Part shown: positions 9,492 to 18,913 of the stretch, in pieces
How positions within the stretch are numbered: the stretch's first letter is position 1
Layout of the letters: the number at the start of each line of letters is the position of its first letter
Origin: Vibrio rumoiensis
GTDB taxonomy: Bacteria > Pseudomonadota > Gammaproteobacteria > Enterobacterales > Vibrionaceae
Length of the DNA stretch: 64,000 bases
Assembly: GCF_002218045.2 (NCBI RefSeq)
Contig: NZ_AP018686.1
Location: 372,001 to 436,000, forward strand
Reading direction: 5' to 3'
Made by a program: the position numbers and the translations under genes
The notes under the pieces: model-generated
Seen by the model: the letters and a program-made list of their open reading frames with translations, nothing else
What the model was told of the DNA's origin: nothing
The model's database searches: none

Positions 9492-9534
9492 ATGCCTAAT
9501 TTAAGTCAATTTTGGCTTAAATTAGGCATTTTTT
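9492..9534 (+). terminator. Strong terminator closing the xis-int operon
   Basis: Perfect 14-bp arms ATGCCTAATTTAAG (9492-9505) and CTTAAATTAGGCAT (9516-9529), 10-nt loop, then T6. Confidence 0.9.
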
Positions 9535-9578
9535 AGTCGCTAACGTCTCATCCTACGCGATAGTTTTTTAACAAAAAA

Positions 9579-11348
9579 TTAAAATAAATCCGAATCAATA
9601 TTATCAAAATAGGCTTTATTATTCTCGCTCTGAGTGTTACCAGAGTATAAGGTCAATTGTGATGGGATTTCAGAAGCCAAACCAGTCTCGGATTGCTGCA
9701 TCTTTTTAATAATTTTGCCGTTGAGATAAACGGTAATTGCCCCATCATCCCAAGCTAGAGTAAAAGAATTCCAAGCGTCCCTGTCGATAGAATCAACTTT
9801 TTCGTTTACTTCTGCCGCAACTTCAACACTACCACCAGCTGACAATCTTAATTCAAAGTAACGGTCACTATTACTTTCACCTGTACCGACATTTATATAA
9901 GTTGTTGTATCATTTCCGCTTGGTATATAAGCATCGAAAGATATGGAGCCAGTTGTTGCCGGAGCTGCAAACTTACGAACGGCAAATGGTTTATCTGAAT
10001 TGTCTCGATCTGAGAGCAATAGAGAATTTGATCCACTTTTTGCTTGATCATCACTAATTACAGCTAGTGATTGGCTAGCGTTATTTGTATCTGCAGCGGT
10101 TTTAAATTCTGACCAAGCGGAATTTACGGAGCTAATATTTTCTCCCACAGTGTAACTATCAAAATTATCAGTAACATTGTCGCCAGTATCATTATCGTCG
10201 CCAGTATCATCAGTGCTACCACTAATGACAGTTGCTTCAGAGGTACTACTATTATATGGATTTCCTGTTAATGCTTGTCCTACTGGGTAGCCATCAAAAT
10301 TATCTTCAAATATTACTGTATCATTGCTATAAACTTGGAAGTTATCAGCAAGCACTTCATAGTTCGACGTGTCACTCTGATTACCAAGTCGAACTGAAAT
10401 AACCGTAACAGGTTGATTTTCATTTACCGCATCGGTGACATCAGTTAAGTATGTTGTTCCGTTAATGGTAAATGTAAACTGACCTGAATCCCAATTTGCC
10501 TCGATGGCTAATTTTTCACCTTCTTTAAAAGTGCCGCCAGTATCAGTGATATCGCCACTTGCATTGCGATATTGAATTCTCCCATCACCTAATACTATTT
10601 CAGAATACAAATTTGCCTGTTTTGTGCTTGATGCATAGAAAGAGATATAAGCATTATTACTTGCTTTTTCAGGTGGTTCTATAGTTAAGTCTGGTTGATA
10701 AACTAAATCGAGTGTGAATTTTCCTGAACTGATATGATCAACCTTAGCTCCGGTTGATGAGTCTGCTAATTGGAGACGCAATTCACCAGTATCGTCTGTC
10801 TTTGTATCAACAATTTTAACTACATTATTGATTCCAGCATCAGCATTAGCGTCAGATACAGCCTTATTGACTGCTGCATTATCCACTTGGTCGGTACCGG
10901 TCAGCGTGCCAAAACTTCCACTATCAATTGTTAAGATTCCATTTGAAACAGTATAAGTGCCATCACTAACATTGGTTGGTTCAGTTGGATTGTTGGTAGC
11001 ATAGTAGTCAAATTGCAAGGTTTTAGCTTCTGGATCATCAATATATGGTGTTGTGGTTATGGTATAGGTACCAAAATCATCATCATCATTATAATATCGT
11101 TGATTATTGCCATCAAAAACGTAAATATTCGGTAAATCTTCAGGATCTGCAGATAAACCATTACTATATGAAGCTTCTGAACCACTAATTTGCCAAAGAC
11201 CGCCAGTTAAAAGAGATATCTCATCTGGAGTTGGTGCTGGTGTATCACCTCCATTGTCATCATTACTCGCACCATCTAAGTTACAAGCACTTAAACCGGT
11301 AACTAAAAAAGCGGCAGACATTAGAGTTACTATTTTTTTCAGTTTCAT
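9579..11348 (-). CDS. Surface lipoprotein with lectin-like (ConA/LamG-type) domains
   Basis: 589-aa predicted outer-membrane lipoprotein. Signal peptide with lipobox LSAC and lipidated Cys22; +2 is Asn, so no inner-membrane retention signal. An Asp/Gly/Pro/Thr-rich linker follows. Two beta-rich jelly-roll-like modules can be seen: about 195-350 (GKFTLDLVYQPDL ... VISVRLGNQSDT) and about 395-585 (DNFDSYTVGENI ... GSISFDAYIPSGND ... WNSFTLAWDDGAITVYLNGK). They are joined by a low-complexity stretch GSTDDTGDDNDTGDN. The WDDGAITVYLNGK pattern is typical of LamG/concanavalin folds that bind sugars. No lyase catalytic motif is visible. Position next to the porin suggests it holds polysaccharide at the cell surface (inference). 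Confidence 0.6.
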   Translation of the reverse strand: MKLKKIVTLMSAAFLVTGLSACNLDGASNDDNGGDTPAPTPDEISLLTGGLWQISGSEASYSNGLSADPEDLPNIYVFDGNNQRYYNDDDDFGTYTITTTPYIDDPEAKTLQFDYYATNNPTEPTNVSDGTYTVSNGILTIDSGSFGTLTGTDQVDNAAVNKAVSDANADAGINNVVKIVDTKTDDTGELRLQLADSSTGAKVDHISSGKFTLDLVYQPDLTIEPPEKASNNAYISFYASSTKQANLYSEIVLGDGRIQYRNASGDITDTGGTFKEGEKLAIEANWDSGQFTFTINGTTYLTDVTDAVNENQPVTVISVRLGNQSDTSNYEVLADNFQVYSNDTVIFEDNFDGYPVGQALTGNPYNSSTSEATVISGSTDDTGDDNDTGDNVTDNFDSYTVGENISSVNSAWSEFKTAADTNNASQSLAVISDDQAKSGSNSLLLSDRDNSDKPFAVRKFAAPATTGSISFDAYIPSGNDTTTYINVGTGESNSDRYFELRLSAGGSVEVAAEVNEKVDSIDRDAWNSFTLAWDDGAITVYLNGKIIKKMQQSETGLASEIPSQLTLYSGNTQSENNKAYFDNIDSDLF

Positions 11349-11596
11349 ATCATCATCCTAAGTTTTTAATTCAACGTTGTATAACGTTTCTTCCATTTAA
11401 TTTGTTATTTACAAATCCCTATCCAATCATCCCTATGATAAATGTTAATCCATTTCGTAACGGCAAAATAAGAATGAATATCTACCCATAAAATTTGATA
11501 ACAATGATAAAGTGTGATAAATGTTAAGGAATTATTTTCATACGTAAAAATAACATTTTTATATGAGTTTAATATGGACTTATAAAAATATAAATA

Positions 11597-12313
11597 TTAG
11601 AAGCTATAGACTATACCAACACGGCTACGTAATTGGCGTTGGTCTGTTCTTGATGAGACACCAACGTTACCAAATTGAACATATGGACGCCAGTTTGATG
11701 AATTCTTCCAACCAAGTTTTAAATCATAATCATATCCGGTTTTACCATCATCCCATAGTTTGTATTCATCTTCATAAGAAATTTCATAGTTGGCTTCAAA
11801 GGTCATTTGGATCATGTTATTCCATGTATAATCCAAGTTAGCGGTGATTTTACCTTTTTGCCATGTATCTCCATTATTTTTATTTTCAGTATAATCTTGA
11901 AACTCATGGCGGTAACGTAATTTAGCGACGATACCTGAATCAAATGCATAACCAACACGAACTTGTGGTTTATAGGTGGTTTTATCTTCACCAAAGGTGA
12001 TAGGCATCCCAGGTTCAATATACCAGTGTTCATTGATGTTGTATTTATATGAGTATACAAACTCAGAATCACCACGCTCTAATTCGTTATAGGCATAGTT
12101 ACCTGTTTTACCAAAAAATTTCATTTCAACACTGTAGTTGTGTTGGCCTGTTTCGGTTTTAGTACTACCCCCAATTTTTATACGATCAGCATTTTGGTTT
12201 GTGCCAAACTTATATTCATGTCGATAATCTAAAGAAGCTGCAGTTGCGTTTACTGCAGTAGAAGCAAGCATAATTGCTGAAGTGATGAGGAATACTTTTT
12301 TCATATTTAACAT
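11597..12313 (-). CDS. kdgM: KdgM-family oligouronide-specific porin
   Basis: 238-aa outer-membrane porin for acidic oligosaccharides. Signal peptide MKKVFLITSAIMLASTAVNATAA, then alternating beta-strand sequence ASLDYRHEYKFG ... YRHEFQDY ... NLDYTWNN and a C-terminal ...SRVGIVYSF ending in Phe, the BAM recognition signature. KdgM/KdgN porins carry oligogalacturonate in Dickeya, and homologues occur in Vibrio alginate clusters. AAGGA lies 9-13 bases upstream of the chosen ATG (12313). A double KdgR-like palindrome lies about 226 bases upstream. Confidence 0.85.
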   Translation of the reverse strand: MLNMKKVFLITSAIMLASTAVNATAASLDYRHEYKFGTNQNADRIKIGGSTKTETGQHNYSVEMKFFGKTGNYAYNELERGDSEFVYSYKYNINEHWYIEPGMPITFGEDKTTYKPQVRVGYAFDSGIVAKLRYRHEFQDYTENKNNGDTWQKGKITANLDYTWNNMIQMTFEANYEISYEDEYKLWDDGKTGYDYDLKLGWKNSSNWRPYVQFGNVGVSSRTDQRQLRSRVGIVYSF

Positions 12314-12538
12314 TGTTGAGATCCTTTCGTTATTTTAATTTATATTAGTGCCTAAATAGGTCTTGCCGTTAAGATAACCATTTAAGCTTTATCACTATTT
12401 TATAACAACCAGTCATGATAATTATTTGTCCTTAAAAGTTAAGGGCGTTAAAAACATAACGTATCCTAAAGTGTCAATATGGCCATTTTATTAATTTTAT
12501 CATAAGGTCTTTTTGAGTTAGTTAAATAACCACGCCTC

Positions 12539-12582
12539 TTTTAAAACACAATTTCAATCATAGTTGAAATTGTGTTTTAAAA
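12539..12582. promoter_or_regulatory. Perfect palindrome built from two inverted KdgR-like boxes
   Basis: 19-bp perfect arms (12539-12557 and 12564-12582) around TCATAG. Each arm contains a full match to TRAAAY-N3-RTTTYA: TAAAACACAATTTCA at 12542-12556 and TGAAATTGTGTTTTA at 12565-12579. Lies upstream of kdgM. It could act as a double operator in DNA and as a hairpin in RNA. Confidence 0.6.
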
Positions 12583-13046
12583 AAGTGAGGTTAATCATAT
12601 TTTTAATTTTGAATTAATTTTAGTTTCATTTTTGAACGGATAGTGGCTCTGTTTTGTATTTGTCTTAGATTAAACATGGGAGTGATTATCAGATAATTTA
12701 CTTCGCATTTAACTGTCATATTCGTACCAGAATCTCGCGATAAAACCAAAAAATGGGAAGTAATCGCTTATTAAACGTGGCTCATTGATTTTCTAGATTG
12801 ATGAGAAGCAATCCATGAATAGAATGAAAGTAAGCATGGAACTGATGGGAAGCGTAGGATATGGCATAAATTATAACGAGGCGTAGATATCGCTACCCAT
12901 GAAATTATTAGGGATAGAATAATCTTTATCAAATATCAGTGACGAAGAAGTTCTACCAAATTTGTTAAATCAAACACTTCGAACAATTCTGATATATTAG
13001 GCGATAAAACTTACGATACCCCGACAATGCTCTGAAGGTATTCGGA
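12583..13046. other. Noncoding stretch between palindrome and symporter terminator
   Basis: No convincing reading frame, tRNA or repeat is visible. It is AT-rich and probably contains the distal part of the kdgM promoter region or sequence debris. Confidence 0.4.
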
Positions 13047-13094
13047 TCAAAAAAATGACCAATAATTCTGAACGCTCTCAGAGTTTTTGGTCAC
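13047..13094 (-). terminator. Terminator after the symporter gene
   Basis: On the minus strand TGACCA pairs with TGGTCA and an inner CTCTGAGA/TTCAGA stem forms, followed by T7 (plus-strand A-run at 13049-13055). Confidence 0.8.
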
Positions 13095-13110
13095 TTTAGT
13101 TTAGCTAGGA

Positions 13111-14877
13111 TTAATTAGAGACTTTATTTAAACCTTCTGTACTATCCATCCGTGCACTTCTTTTTAGTAAGTAACCTAAGAGAAGAATGGTAGCGGCACA
13201 TGCTAAGAATAATAGTCGGCCCCACATTGGGTTCGGGATTAAGACCATTGCGGTTAACCCGAAACCCATATACATGACAAGTGTACCTAATTTTTGGCGC
13301 TGCATACGGTCAACAATATCTTGCCCTTCTACCGCTATACATTCAGTCTCTACATCTTTGAAGAATTCTTCTTGGACTGCTAGATTCGTATTTTTTTCTT
13401 CTTTGTAGAACAAAGTGGAAGCACAGAAGAAACCAGCGGTCAGAACCAGATGCGCTACTATAGTGATAGTGGTACGGAACTCAGAGATCTCACGGCCTGT
13501 TAGGTTATCTAAGCCAAACCAAGCACCGACGACTTGCGGTGTAAATACGTTAAGAACAAGGTAAGAAACAAAGGCACCAAACAATACTGTCGCCCAAGGT
13601 GCCCAGTTTGGTGTTTTACGGATGAAAATACCAAAACAAAGAGGAACCAGGATTGGACCTTGAAGCAAGGTTGACACCTGCATCATTAGGTCAAATAAGC
13701 TAAGTTCTTTTAGTGAAGTGAAAAATTGCGCCATCAAAATGACAAGCAGTCCGTTTATTACGCAGGTAATTTGACCCGCGCGTAATTGTTCCCTATCTGA
13801 TGCTTGACCTTTGCGAATGATTGTGGCGTAGAAGCTACGAACAAAAATACCCGAGTTACGGTTAAGAGCAGAGTCCATTGAAGACATGGTAGCAGCAAAC
13901 AGACCAGCCATCAGTAAGCCCACAGTGCCTATTGGCATTGCTTCACGAGCAAAGACTAAATAAACCGCATCACGTGCTTTTGCACCAAGTTCTGGGTATT
14001 GAGCCGCAGCATCAGGATATAGAATTGCTGATGCCCATGACGGGATAAACCAAATGATTGTGCCGACTAGCATCATAAAACCGGCCATCAGTGCAGCTTT
14101 GTTGGAATTTTTAGAATCTTTCGCATTTAAAAAGCGGTAAGAATCTTGCATGTTATTAATGCTTTGTAATTGTTTAACGATAAAGAATAAGAATGAACAA
14201 ACAATTAAAATTGGGTAGTTCATATCAGGGCCAATAAAGAAACCTGAAGGGAAATTAGTAACTATTTCGGTTGGACCGCCTACAGCAATCAATGCCACAA
14301 TAGCACAAGCAACCGATACGATAGCAATGACTAGTGTTTGAATGAAATCAGAGGCAACAACACCCCATGCACCACTGAGTAATGAAATAAGCAGTACGGC
14401 AATACCTGTTATCCAAATTGTCGTTACGATATCGGCATTAAAAACTGCAGAAGCAAAGATACTTAAACCATTTAACCATACCCCACCTGTAATGATACTT
14501 AATGGGATGATAATCCAAGTGAAGAACTGTTCGCTGTTACTATCAAAGCGACGGCGAATCGCTTCTGTTGGTGTATCGACGCGCATTTGACGAAAGCGAC
14601 GTGCAAAATAAAGGTAAGCAACAAAATAAGCTAATATATTACCGATGAAGACACCAACAACAGCAAAGCCGTCACTGAAGGCTTTTCCTGCTGCACCAGT
14701 GAAAGTCCATGCAGAAAACTGTGTCATAAAGGCTGTAGCACCAACCATCCACCAGAGCATTTTACCCCCACCGCGGAAATAGTCACTGGTACTGTTACTG
14801 GCCATTTTTTTGAAGATCAATGAGATAAAGATCATTAAGCAGAAGTATCCTGCTATCACAAGGTAATCATAGTTCAT
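13111..14877 (-). CDS. Sodium:solute symporter, likely oligoalginate/uronate importer (Toa-like)
   Basis: 588-aa inner-membrane protein of the SSS family with about 14 membrane segments. Visible blocks: NSTSDYFRGGGKMLWWMVGATAFMTQFSAWTFTGAAGKAF (TM1-2), RRFDSNSEQ, FAATMSSMDSALNRNSGIFVRSFY (TM8 region). The N-terminus starts directly in TM1. In Vibrio splendidus such symporters (ToaA/B/C) import oligoalginate, and the position between kdgM and the lyases fits. A full KdgR-like box overlaps the region just upstream of the start codon, and a CRP-like site lies about 65 bases upstream, suggesting substrate induction and catabolite control. Confidence 0.8.
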   Translation of the reverse strand: MNYDYLVIAGYFCLMIFISLIFKKMASNSTSDYFRGGGKMLWWMVGATAFMTQFSAWTFTGAAGKAFSDGFAVVGVFIGNILAYFVAYLYFARRFRQMRVDTPTEAIRRRFDSNSEQFFTWIIIPLSIITGGVWLNGLSIFASAVFNADIVTTIWITGIAVLLISLLSGAWGVVASDFIQTLVIAIVSVACAIVALIAVGGPTEIVTNFPSGFFIGPDMNYPILIVCSFLFFIVKQLQSINNMQDSYRFLNAKDSKNSNKAALMAGFMMLVGTIIWFIPSWASAILYPDAAAQYPELGAKARDAVYLVFAREAMPIGTVGLLMAGLFAATMSSMDSALNRNSGIFVRSFYATIIRKGQASDREQLRAGQITCVINGLLVILMAQFFTSLKELSLFDLMMQVSTLLQGPILVPLCFGIFIRKTPNWAPWATVLFGAFVSYLVLNVFTPQVVGAWFGLDNLTGREISEFRTTITIVAHLVLTAGFFCASTLFYKEEKNTNLAVQEEFFKDVETECIAVEGQDIVDRMQRQKLGTLVMYMGFGLTAMVLIPNPMWGRLLFLACAATILLLGYLLKRSARMDSTEGLNKVSN

Positions 14878-14887
14878 AATTTCATCC

Positions 14888-14902
14888 TGAAACGTTGTTT
14901 TA
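14888..14902. promoter_or_regulatory. KdgR-like operator before the symporter
   Basis: TGAAACGTTGTTTTA matches all 12 fixed positions of TRAAAY-N3-RTTTYA. Only about 10 bases from the start codon, so it would overlap the leader rather than the -35. Confidence 0.6.
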
Positions 14903-14937
14903 ATTTTAATTAATGTTAGCTGTAAAAAATAAACTTA

Positions 14938-14957
14938 GATGTGATCGTAATCAAAAC
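14938..14957. promoter_or_regulatory. Candidate CRP site
   Basis: TGTGATCGTAATCAAA at 14940-14955 fits TGTGA-N6-TCACA at 9 of 10 positions. A weaker TGTGA-N6-TCGTG lies at 14989-15004. Confidence 0.4.
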
Positions 14958-15221
14958 GACGGTTCATTTATCTGTCGTTGTCTTGTATTGTGATCTTGAT
15001 CGTGTTTGGGAAGAATGAGTAACTTGTTTTTGATCTAATTCTTTATTCACATAAACAGAGAGTTAGTGGAGTTGAGTTATTGAAAGCCAATTTTGCAATG
15101 TCGATATTATAAAACATACATTTTTTCTTTAATGACTTTGCTATGAGGCAAAGTGCGTTGGTCAATTGATGGTTCAAAGAGCGGTGATCTCAGCATTTTA
15201 TTTTTTATAGTCTAAATGAAA

Positions 15222-15246
15222 AATGCCTACTTTATAGGTAGGCATT
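15222..15246 (-). terminator. Terminator after heparinase-fold lyase gene
   Basis: AATGCCTAC (15222-15230) and GTAGGCATT (15238-15246), with a T-rich run on the minus strand. Rest of 14903-15221 shows no gene, only promoter-like AT-rich sequence. Confidence 0.7.
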
Positions 15247-15273
15247 GGATCAATATTTATGGGTAAATGTCGA

Positions 15274-17301
15274 TTATTTAACTGTAACGGTGTGGTTCGA
15301 TAGATTAATCAGTATTTCACTAGTGACATTACTGCGAATGAGTTCAACGGTTAAGTACTCATCTTGCCAAGAAATATTTTTTACTATTATTGGTTCATCA
15401 ATACTTAAGTCATGTACCGCAACTGCATTAAAGTGTAAGTCTTGGTTTCTGAGCATTAAGTAACTTAAATTGCTTGTTGCAGGATTATCTGGCGCTTGCC
15501 CAGTTAGAATTTCACATTCTTGCTGGGCAAAAATGTGCATATTGAAATCTGCTTGCTCTGCGATCGCAAAGCGATATGGCGTAACTTGAGTTAATTGATG
15601 AACATGACAGTCAGTCATACGGTGCAAAGGACCGTCAAATGGTGTGGCGATGGCTTTGAATTTAGCTGATTGTTGGTTTGGCTCAAAGTGACCACGAATA
15701 TGCCAGTTTAAATCTAACTGTTGCTGATATGGATTGCTAATTTGACTAATATCAATCGCTACGTTACTAAGTATGTCGTCATCGGTTAACCATAAAATAC
15801 TGCGACGGAAAGTGACATTTTTATAAGCGTCATCATCCCATTGAACAATGGTATGACTATCAAGTTCTTTAATGGGTTTCGACCAATCAACTTGGGTGCT
15901 TATGTAAGTTGATTGGTCCGTTTGTTGGAAATTTTCGGTGGTTGGATTCGCCGGTGGTTGGTTTTTTTGATTAACGGCTAACGTATTATGAGTGGCAGTA
16001 TTTTTATAATAACCATAATGCATTTCTGCGCCATACCCGGTAGTTCCAAGATCGGGAATAATTTCTTTTCCTTGGCGACATAGAATAATACCTAAACGGT
16101 CATAGTGATCGTGTTCACCACCATAGGGACTATGCTTGAGTAACATCATGTTTTGGCTTGCTTCATTATGAAGTATGGTCAGCCCTGATAACGGTGCGTG
16201 AATAGTATGACAAGCGATAGGTTCCGAAGCTGGCAACTGATCGACACCATATAATAACGTTTCAATACTATTTCGAGGCGTATCTTTATAAATAGTACTC
16301 AATGCTTTAGCGAAGACTGGATCGTTAAATTGTTGGTAAGCAAATTCAAATATATGAGTGTGATTTAATTTTTCTTGCCCTGCAATGCAATCATTTAGGC
16401 GAGGGAAGTCACCTGTTGCGCTGATTAACTGTAATGGAAACGCTAACATTTTATGGTAATTAGGTTGCAGTTTAACCGAATAAGCGGTGTGATAAGCAAT
16501 TTTCTCAAATGCTAACAAAGCTTGTAATGCATAGTAATGATAATGAATGGATCCTTCAAACCAAAAGCCATCTTGATTGACGCCGTGTTCAAGTTGATAG
16601 ATTAGGCCATAGTTAGAATTTAGCGCAAACTCAATATAGTCGGGTTTATTGACGATTAACCCAATAACCCCAACAGTTGCGCTAATCTTCATTTCATGAT
16701 TATGTAATTGATCGCTACGATGTTGCATTAAAAACTCAGCACCTTCACATAACAAGCGGGTTTCAATGTAGACACGATCTTCTGCATTTAAAGCTTGGCG
16801 GATAAAGTCATAACCTCGGGCAAAGTCGAGATTACAGTTTGCTTCACATAAAGTTTGTGCGTTTGCTTTGCCTGGGCCGTTATAAGGAATACCGCCGTGC
16901 TCTTCATAATCAGGGTAGTACTTCGCATAACCAAGTAAAATTTCACGGACTTTGTTAAAGTAATGGTCTTCGCCAGTTAAATGCCACAATAAACCTAGCT
17001 CGTTGCAGGCTTTAGCATTAAGTCCATTGAGTCCACGCCACCACGCTCCATCATAAGGTTCACCCATAAAAATTTTACCATCGACAGGGCAGCAATGTTC
17101 GGTTGGTTTATCCCGTTGCCAATCTAATCGTACCGAGTGTTCTGGACAAAAATAATACAAATTCCAAGTCGCACGAGCATCGGGTGGAACTAAAATATCG
17201 GATGACAATACGACTTGATTATCATCGATCAGTCGTTGAATAATATCGGGCGTGGCTTTATTTTTGATTTTTGCCATTTCTTGTGCGTTAAATTGCAGCA
17301 T
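15274..17301 (-). CDS. Heparinase II/III-fold oligouronide lyase (PL17/PL15-like), cytoplasmic
   Basis: 675 aa with no signal peptide, so likely cytoplasmic, acting on imported oligomers to release unsaturated monomers. N-terminal part is an (alpha/alpha) toroid with GEPYDGAWWRGLNGLNAKACNE; candidate catalytic residues are N201-H202 in QLHNHEMKIS, a Tyr in the SIHYHYYALQ block (254-257) and His in GGEHDHYDRLG (397/399), matching the Asn-His-Tyr-His set of PL17 exolyases. The C-terminal half is a beta-sandwich. A Cys pair block (FCPEH ... CCPVDG, 51-75) looks like a small metal knuckle. PL family is uncertain; activity on glucuronan or GAG oligomers instead of alginate is possible. Lies 54 bp after uxaC, in the same operon. 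Confidence 0.72.
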   Translation of the reverse strand: MLQFNAQEMAKIKNKATPDIIQRLIDDNQVVLSSDILVPPDARATWNLYYFCPEHSVRLDWQRDKPTEHCCPVDGKIFMGEPYDGAWWRGLNGLNAKACNELGLLWHLTGEDHYFNKVREILLGYAKYYPDYEEHGGIPYNGPGKANAQTLCEANCNLDFARGYDFIRQALNAEDRVYIETRLLCEGAEFLMQHRSDQLHNHEMKISATVGVIGLIVNKPDYIEFALNSNYGLIYQLEHGVNQDGFWFEGSIHYHYYALQALLAFEKIAYHTAYSVKLQPNYHKMLAFPLQLISATGDFPRLNDCIAGQEKLNHTHIFEFAYQQFNDPVFAKALSTIYKDTPRNSIETLLYGVDQLPASEPIACHTIHAPLSGLTILHNEASQNMMLLKHSPYGGEHDHYDRLGIILCRQGKEIIPDLGTTGYGAEMHYGYYKNTATHNTLAVNQKNQPPANPTTENFQQTDQSTYISTQVDWSKPIKELDSHTIVQWDDDAYKNVTFRRSILWLTDDDILSNVAIDISQISNPYQQQLDLNWHIRGHFEPNQQSAKFKAIATPFDGPLHRMTDCHVHQLTQVTPYRFAIAEQADFNMHIFAQQECEILTGQAPDNPATSNLSYLMLRNQDLHFNAVAVHDLSIDEPIIVKNISWQDEYLTVELIRSNVTSEILINLSNHTVTVK

Positions 17302-17355
17302 AATTCACCTAATTCTTTGGTTTGCTAGATTCTTTAGTTAATGGAAAGGGACTCT

Positions 17356-18795
17356 TTAAAAGCGAAAATAGGCCTTTGCATTGTGATAACAGATATTTTC
17401 AATGGTATTTTTGAGTAAGGTTTCGTCATTAGGCATTTCCCCTTTCTCAACCCAATCACCAATGAGATTGCATAACACTCGTCTAAAATATTCGTGCCTT
17501 GAAAGCGAAAACACATTACGAGAATCGGTCAACATGCCAATAAAACGGCTGAGCGAACCTAAGTTTGCGAGTGTTTTGAGTTGTTTTTCCATGCCATCTC
17601 TATGATCGTTAAACCACCAGGCTGGACCGAGTTGAATTTTACTCACTCCGGTGGTGTTTTGTGTCTTGGTGCTGTTTGATTGATGATCGGTGTTTTGAAA
17701 TGCACCTAAAATACATGCTAATGGTTCGAAATCTTTAGGGTTAAGGCTATATAAAATGGTTTGTGGAAGCGCGTTTTTTTGATCTAACTGATCAAGCAAC
17801 AAACATACATTTTCAACAATAGGCTCATCATTCATCACGCTAAATCCGGTCCCTGCACCGACTTGGTTAAAGCGGCGAGTATTGACGTTAGTGTGTACGC
17901 CAATATGTAACTGCATTGTCCAACCGTATTGATGATATATCTTGCCTAAATGTAAAAAAATGGCACTTTCTAATTGCTTGGTTTGCTTCTGGGTAAGGGA
18001 TGATAGAGATAGTACTTTAGAGAAAGCAGTTTCAAGTTCGTGAGGTGTTGACTGTGTGAAATGTACTTTCTTTAAGCCTAAATCAGATAAGCGACAACCT
18101 TGTTGATGGAAAAACTCAACACGTTGAGATAATGCGGCTAAATAGTCGCTAAAATTTTTAATTGGTTGATCACACTTTAGAGAAAGTTGGTTCACAATAT
18201 CTTTGAATTTATATTCGTTTTCTACTTGAGAAACATCATCACTGCGAAAGGTTGGTAACACTTTACTGCTGAAATTCGACTGTGCCAGTAATTGATGATA
18301 CTTGAGATCACTCAATGGACTGTCGGTGGTACAGAGAATATCAACATTAGAACGCTCAATGATTTGGCGGATCTTAAAGTCAGGTTGAGCTAGTTGAGCA
18401 TTACAATTCTGCCAGAGCACGTGTACATTTTCAGGTTGGATTAGAGTATCAATTTCAAAATAGCGTTTGAGCTCTAGGTGAGACCAAACGTAAAGTGGGT
18501 TACCAATTAAGTAAGGTACGCACTCACACCAACATTGAAACTTTTCAAACTCGGTGGCTTGACCAGTAATAAAATATTCATCGATGCCATTACTGCGCAT
18601 TGCTCGCCATAAATAATGATCATCACTTAACCAAGCTTGACTGATAGTGTTTAATTGGCTATTTAAATAAATCTCTTTTGCATCAAGATGATTGTGATAA
18701 TCAATGATAGGTAGGCATTTGGCGTAAGTATGGTATAGCTTTTTGGCCGTTTCATTTTGCAGTAAGAAATCATTATGGATGTATGTGGTCGTCAT
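17356..18795 (-). CDS. uxaC: Uronate isomerase (glucuronate/galacturonate isomerase)
   Basis: 479-aa cytoplasmic amidohydrolase-fold enzyme converting D-glucuronate to D-fructuronate or D-galacturonate to D-tagaturonate. It aligns over its full length with E. coli UxaC: IIDYHNHLDAKEI (metal HxH), WRAMRSNG, GNPLYVWSHLELKRYF, CTTDSPLSDLKYH, LHIGVHTNVNTRRF, ILYSLNPKDFEPL, GPAWWFNDHRDGME, LTDSRNVFSLSRHEYFRRVLCNLIGDWVEKGE. A short insert near residue 380 (QNTDHQSNSTKTQNTTG) replaces a tighter loop in E. coli. Presence in an alginate cluster is odd, because alginate yields only DEH; it hints at glucuronate release from another polymer. The next steps, uxuB/uxuA, are not in the window. Confidence 0.9.
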   Translation of the reverse strand: MTTTYIHNDFLLQNETAKKLYHTYAKCLPIIDYHNHLDAKEIYLNSQLNTISQAWLSDDHYLWRAMRSNGIDEYFITGQATEFEKFQCWCECVPYLIGNPLYVWSHLELKRYFEIDTLIQPENVHVLWQNCNAQLAQPDFKIRQIIERSNVDILCTTDSPLSDLKYHQLLAQSNFSSKVLPTFRSDDVSQVENEYKFKDIVNQLSLKCDQPIKNFSDYLAALSQRVEFFHQQGCRLSDLGLKKVHFTQSTPHELETAFSKVLSLSSLTQKQTKQLESAIFLHLGKIYHQYGWTMQLHIGVHTNVNTRRFNQVGAGTGFSVMNDEPIVENVCLLLDQLDQKNALPQTILYSLNPKDFEPLACILGAFQNTDHQSNSTKTQNTTGVSKIQLGPAWWFNDHRDGMEKQLKTLANLGSLSRFIGMLTDSRNVFSLSRHEYFRRVLCNLIGDWVEKGEMPNDETLLKNTIENICYHNAKAYFRF

Positions 18796-18848
18796 GCTTT
18801 GTACCTAAAGCTTATGTGCTATCGTTGAATCGAAAACGGCTATTTATT

Positions 18849-18881
18849 GAGCCCTCACTATTTCTACAAGAGTGAGGGCTC
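18849..18881 (-). terminator. Hairpin between PL38-like lyase gene and uxaC
   Basis: Perfect 11-bp arms GAGCCCTCACT (18849-18859) and AGTGAGGGCTC (18871-18881). No T-run on the minus strand, so more likely a stabilising or attenuating hairpin than a full terminator. Confidence 0.55.
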
Positions 18882-18913
18882 CGCTTATGCTTCTTATCTA
18901 ATTCTATTTAGTC

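Noticed and set aside
11543..11560. TAAAAAT-AAC-ATTTTTA inverted repeat between lipoprotein and porin genes
   Set aside because: Symmetric but pure AT and shifted relative to the KdgR pattern; likely chance in AT-rich DNA.
14989..15004. Second CRP-like site TGTGA-N6-TCGTG
   Set aside because: Only one half-site is good (7 of 10 positions); mentioned but not annotated.
15274..17301. Firm assignment to PL17
   Set aside because: Catalytic residues fit, but the lack of a signal peptide and the Cys-rich knuckle differ from the PL17 enzymes known to me; left as heparinase II/III fold.
18849..18881. Hairpin considered as a full Rho-independent terminator
   Set aside because: The stem is strong but no T-run follows on the minus strand, and the uxaC gene follows closely, so read-through is likely.
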